A stretch of 64,000 nt of DNA from an uncultured Geobacteraceae bacterium (GTDB taxonomy: Bacteria > Desulfobacterota > Desulfuromonadia > Geobacterales > Pseudopelobacteraceae): positions 1 through 64,000 of the forward strand of contig CAJAFV010000073.1 in the NCBI GenBank assembly GCA_903939115.1, given 5' to 3'. Under the pieces are notes generated by a model. It worked only from the letters and a program-made list of their open reading frames with translations. It did no database searches and was not told where the DNA came from. The position numbers and the translations under genes were made by a program. Below are positions 60,570 to 64,000 of this stretch, one piece after another. Positions within the stretch are counted from its first letter, which is position 1. Every line of letters begins with the position of its first letter.

Positions 60570-61424
60570 TCAGGCGGTGGGACGATGCAGCATTTTCAAT
60601 ATGGAAGCAAGTTTGCTGCGCATTTCTGAGCGGGGTATGATCGCATCGATCATACCATGATCAAGTAAATATTCCGCACGTTGGAAGCCTTCCGGCAGTT
60701 TCTGCCGGATCGTCTGTTCAATAACCCGTGGGCCGGCAAAGCCTATCAGTGCTTTCGGTTCGGAAATATTGACATCTCCCAGCATGGCAAAACTGGCGGT
60801 AACGCCGCCGGTCGTAGGATCAGTCAGCAGGGAGACAAAAGGGATGCCGGCCCTTTTCAGCTTTGCCAGGGCAGCAGATGTTTTGGCCATCTGCATCAGG
60901 GAGAGGATGCTCTCCTGCATGCGCGCCCCGCCGGAAGCTGAAATAATAATCACCGGCTGGTTTTTTTGCAGACCGCGTTCGATCGAGCGGGTGATCTTTT
61001 CACCGACTACGCTCCCCATGCTCCCCCCCATGAAGGAAAAGTCAAAGCAGGAAACCTGAACCGGCAACTCTTCGATAGATCCTTCCACACAAATCACGGC
61101 ATCTTTTGCCCCCCCTTTGGCAAGGGCGGTGTCAATTCGGTCCTGATAGCTTTTGGCATCTTTAAATTGAAGAAAGTCGACAGACGTTACATCGGCGTCA
61201 AACTCCTGCCAGACGCCGTCATCAAGCAGTGCTTCGAGACGCTTGCGGGCGGAAATGCGGTAATGATGGCCACACTTCGGGCAGACCTGCAGATTGGCCT
61301 CGATATCCTTGCTTAACAGTGTTTCGGAACATCCCGGGCATTTTACCCACATCCCATCAGGAAACGTGACTTTGTTGCCGCCCGATCTTTCTATACTGAC
61401 TCTTTCCTTGGTAAACCAGCTCAT
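60570..61424 (-). CDS. accD: acetyl-CoA carboxylase carboxyltransferase subunit beta
   Basis: AccD forms, with AccA, the carboxyltransferase that makes malonyl-CoA. The 284-residue protein has the N-terminal zinc finger CPGCSETLLS and CPKCGHHYR. The crotonase-like core has SFMGGSMGSVVGEK, ASGGARMQESILSLMQMAKT and TDPTTGGVTASFAMLGD. All key motifs are present. Only one base separates it from folC, and 24 bases from trpA upstream. Confidence 0.97.
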   Translation of the reverse strand: MSWFTKERVSIERSGGNKVTFPDGMWVKCPGCSETLLSKDIEANLQVCPKCGHHYRISARKRLEALLDDGVWQEFDADVTSVDFLQFKDAKSYQDRIDTALAKGGAKDAVICVEGSIEELPVQVSCFDFSFMGGSMGSVVGEKITRSIERGLQKNQPVIIISASGGARMQESILSLMQMAKTSAALAKLKRAGIPFVSLLTDPTTGGVTASFAMLGDVNISEPKALIGFAGPRVIEQTIRQKLPEGFQRAEYLLDHGMIDAIIPRSEMRSKLASILKMLHRPTA

Positions 61425-61448
61425 AGATGGCCTCGCGTCTTTCGTGAT

Positions 61449-62246
61449 TTAATTGTCTGCAAGAGCTTGCTTCAAGCTCGAAACGTAACTCCCCAACTGC
61501 TGCTTCAGCTCTTCTCCGGAAAATTGTTCAAACAGTTTGACTATGGCACTGCCGACGACAATACCGCCGGCAAGCTTTCCAACTTCAGATGCCTGTTCAG
61601 GAGTGGAGATGCCGAATCCAGCCATGACCGGGAGCGAAATGGTTTGCTGCACTTTCGCCAGTTCTTGTGCCAGTGAGTGAGAAACAGAGCTCCTCGCTCC
61701 GGTTACTCCGGTTACGGTGACGTAATAGACAAAGCCGCTTCCAAGACGTTCTACGGTGGCTATACGCTCTGAATTTGACGTCGGCGTAAGCAGGAAGATC
61801 ACTTCAAGGCCATAAAGGCGGGCCGGAACGATCAATTCACTTGACTCTTCCGGCGGCATATCAACCAGCAGGACGCCATCAACCCCGGCCTCAGAAGCAT
61901 CCCGACAGAAGCGGTCATATCCGTAGGCATGAACCGGATTAAGGTATCCCATCAAAATAATTGGAATTTCGGTGCGGGTACGAACTCTTTTGACCAATTC
62001 CAGGATGCCTTGAAGAGTAGTCCCCGAGTTGAGAGCCCTTTCAGAGGAGCGCTGGATAGTCGGTCCGTCAGCCATCGGGTCTGAAAACGGGACGCCAAGC
62101 TCAATAACGTCGGCACCTGAGCTCTCAAGGAGCAGAATCATCTCTTCCGTGGTGGCAAGATCCGGGTCTCCAGCGGTGATAAATGCGATCAAAGCCTTTG
62201 ATTTGACTGTTTGAAGCGCTGTGAATCGTGCAGCAAGTCTGCTCAT
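61449..62246 (-). CDS. trpA: tryptophan synthase alpha chain
   Basis: TrpA releases indole from indole-3-glycerol phosphate. The 265-residue TIM barrel has the catalytic Glu in [16 protein letters not shown] and the catalytic Asp in [12 protein letters not shown]. The phosphate-binding GFGISTPEQ and [10 protein letters not shown] follow. The start at 62246 is chosen over an in-frame start 17 codons earlier because family members begin near MSRLAARF. trpB is not in the window on this side; a chemoreceptor gene lies upstream. Confidence 0.96.
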   Translation of the reverse strand: MSRLAARFTALQTVKSKALIAFITAGDPDLATTEEMILLLESSGADVIELGVPFSDPMADGPTIQRSSERALNSGTTLQGILELVKRVRTRTEIPIILMGYLNPVHAYGYDRFCRDASEAGVDGVLLVDMPPEESSELIVPARLYGLEVIFLLTPTSNSERIATVERLGSGFVYYVTVTGVTGARSSVSHSLAQELAKVQQTISLPVMAGFGISTPEQASEVGKLAGGIVVGSAIVKLFEQFSGEELKQQLGSYVSSLKQALADN

Positions 62247-62265
62247 AGTAGTACCACGTAACCGG

Positions 62266-64000
62266 TCATATTTTGAATCCGGCCATCTCCTTCTCAAGCA
62301 GATAAATTTGCTGTGTCAAGTCGGTAACGGCAGAATTCATCACCGTTGTTGCTCGGCTGTTCGCGTTTGTGGCTCCCTCAATATTGTTGACAGATTTTGC
62401 AATCAAGGAGCTGCTGTCAACCTGTAAGCGGCACGCTTCCCGAATCTGGGTGACCATCGAGGTTACATCTTCAGTTGAACGGGCGATCATGCTGCTGGCC
62501 CGACTCTGTTCCCGGGTAGATGTACGCAGGTGGGCAGTGAGGTTTTTCATCCGCTCAACCGCCGCTGATATCATCTCCGTGCTCCGGGAGTGCTCTCGAG
62601 ATGAAGTGGCAATACTGCTGACCATCTCTTCAACACTTTCCATCGCCTCACGAATACTTTGGCTGCCTCTCGCCTGTTCTATGGTTGCCTTGGCAATCTC
62701 GCTTACCTGTATTCCGGTGCGCTCTACACCTGAAACAATCTTTTCAAGGGCTGCGCCTGACCGCTGCGACAACTTTTCCCCCGCAGCGATGCTCTCCTCG
62801 GCCTCATTGATCGCATTGACTGCACGCCGCGTCTCTTCCTGTACGCCTTTGATGACCGTTGCGATTTCCCGGGTAGAGCTGCTGGTACGTTCAGACAGTT
62901 CACGGATCTCCTCCGCAACGACGGCAAAGCCTTTCCCCTGTTCGCCTGCCTGTGCCGCTATAATTGCGGCATTGAGTGCCAAAAGATGCGTCTGTTCGGC
63001 AACTTCATCAATAACCAGAAGAATGGCTCCTATGTCGTTCACTCGCAACGAAAGCGTTTCGACAACTTCTGAAGTCGTTCGCGAAGAGACCCTGATCGCC
63101 TGCATGCCGGCAATCGCCTCAAGTACGGCGTTCTTGCCGATCTCTGCATCGCTTCGCACAGTTTCTGAAATGGCGGCGGAATCCTTGGCATTTTTCTCAA
63201 CCTGCCTGATGGTAGCATCCATTTCGGCAATTGAAGAGGCTGTCGTTGTCGAAGCATCGAGTAAGTTGATAATATTTGTACCGATCTTTTTAATTGAGGA
63301 GGTAATTTCGGTAATGGAAGAACTAACCTCATCGACGGCTTCTGCGAGTTTTTCGGCGCCCATTGCGATCTCTTCAATGGTAGCAGCCATCTCAAGCGAA
63401 GAGGCAGAGGTTTCTGTCGTTGAATCAGAGAGTTTGTCCATGCCGTCGTATATTTCATGAACAGATTTGTTGATTTGTACAACAGCGCGTGAAGTTTCCT
63501 GCACGGATTTTTCCTGCATCTCAGCAGAATTTACGACTTGACGGGCGGTGTTTTCAAGGTTGTGGTCAATCGCTGTGAGTACCTCAGAAGCGGACCCGAT
63601 GCGCGCAACCATGCTGTGAAGGTTTTCGGCCATGGTATTCATGGCGGCAGCGAGGTCGGCAGCTTCTCCGCCACCGCGTACCTGCAGGCGGGCATCCAGT
63701 TTGCCGTCAGCCATCGCCTTGGCAAACTGAACGCAGCTTTTCAGCGGTCTGGTTATCGAAATTGTAATGAAATATGAAAAAAGGGCGATCAGGCTGATGG
63801 CAATAATCGTAATCGCTGCGGAAATGGCGGTTTTCCTTCTGATACTTGTTGCCACCTGTTCCTCGGTGGCGGTAACATCCTGATGGATGTTCTCAACCAT
63901 CTGAACAATTGCCTTGCTGAATGTGCTGAATCGTTGCTCCTGGATGCCGGTCATGAGATAACTGGCTTTTAGCACATCGCCTTTTGTTGCCGCCGGCAGG
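62266..64000 (-). CDS. methyl-accepting chemotaxis protein, 5' end outside window
   Basis: The visible part (about 578 residues) includes the end of a periplasmic or four-helix-bundle sensor region and a membrane segment ([20 protein letters not shown]). A HAMP domain ([20 protein letters not shown]) and a long signalling domain follow. The hairpin tip reads [20 protein letters not shown]. Two trimer-contact residues that are Glu and Arg in classical receptors are Ile and Gln here. The frame stays open to the window edge, so the N terminus is missing. Confidence 0.92.
   Translation of the reverse strand, partial: LPAATKGDVLKASYLMTGIQEQRFSTFSKAIVQMVENIHQDVTATEEQVATSIRRKTAISAAITIIAISLIALFSYFITISITRPLKSCVQFAKAMADGKLDARLQVRGGGEAADLAAAMNTMAENLHSMVARIGSASEVLTAIDHNLENTARQVVNSAEMQEKSVQETSRAVVQINKSVHEIYDGMDKLSDSTTETSASSLEMAATIEEIAMGAEKLAEAVDEVSSSITEITSSIKKIGTNIINLLDASTTTASSIAEMDATIRQVEKNAKDSAAISETVRSDAEIGKNAVLEAIAGMQAIRVSSRTTSEVVETLSLRVNDIGAILLVIDEVAEQTHLLALNAAIIAAQAGEQGKGFAVVAEEIRELSERTSSSTREIATVIKGVQEETRRAVNAINEAEESIAAGEKLSQRSGAALEKIVSGVERTGIQVSEIAKATIEQARGSQSIREAMESVEEMVSSIATSSREHSRSTEMISAAVERMKNLTAHLRTSTREQSRASSMIARSTEDVTSMVTQIREACRLQVDSSSLIAKSVNNIEGATNANSRATTVMNSAVTDLTQQIYLLEKEMAGFKI

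Overview
The window reads as chromosome of an anaerobic, Gram-negative member of the Geobacter lineage (Desulfuromonadia). This is an inference from gene content and order: mutL-miaA-hfq, trpA-accD-folC-lptD, anaerobic (early-cobalt) cobalamin genes, ECF cobalt/nickel transporters, a small CSSCH c-type cytochrome, many chemoreceptor and two-component genes, and YtxH/DUF948 proteins. No species is assigned.

Layout. 1-140: 3' end of a 5S rRNA gene and its terminator. 0.4-2.5 kb: a secreted Cache-like protein and a chemoreceptor. 2.5-9.3 kb: translation and repair genes (prmA, rsmE, a zinc-ribbon protein, mutL, miaA, hfq, a PDZ/radical-SAM DUF512 protein). 9.4-13.5 kb (minus): TPR protein, LysM lytic transglycosylase, YtxH and DUF948 proteins, meaB. 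13.6-18.9 kb (minus): a B12 riboswitch with terminator controlling cbiM-cbiN-cbiQ-cbiO-hldD, and a separate CbiM/NikM-type permease. 19-23.3 kb: orphan tupB coupled to a sirtuin, then a minus-strand operon of two crotonases, a B12-binding mutase subunit and cobO. 23.4-31.3 kb: large NAD-glutamate dehydrogenase, queF, an EfpL/YeiP-type EF-P paralogue, a CAU tRNA, a Nif3 protein, and RNase P RNA.

31.29-35.11 kb is the most interesting stretch. It is a complete 3760-bp mobile element with 24-bp terminal inverted repeats, a large zinc-ribbon transposase candidate and a hipBA toxin-antitoxin cargo. It is flanked by a 9-bp direct repeat and, outside that, by the two halves of a 21-bp perfect palindrome. 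Removing the element and one copy of the 9-mer restores a bidirectional terminator hairpin whose entire loop is the duplicated 9-mer. The element therefore appears to have inserted exactly into the loop of the terminator between two convergent host genes.

35.1-50.2 kb: ompA with TSP3 repeats, hemB, L,D-transpeptidase, threonine aldolase, two histidine-kinase/receiver proteins, a DsbC/G-like protein, ispD, a GntR regulator, a K+ channel/RCK protein, galE, PilZ and M23 peptidase genes. 50.2-53.3 kb (minus): cbiX-cbiC and cbiD of cobalamin synthesis, separated by a vapBC-like module and a 30-codon membrane-peptide ORF. cbiD itself carries in-frame short repeats. 53.4-64 kb: cytochrome c, hemW, a secreted OB-fold protein, a methyltransferase, lptD, folC, accD, trpA and a chemoreceptor cut by the window edge.

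Metabolically the window links cobalt uptake, corrin synthesis (cbiX, cbiC, cbiD), adenosylation (cobO) and B12 use (mutase subunit, meaB). Several dispersed palindromic repeats lie between these genes.
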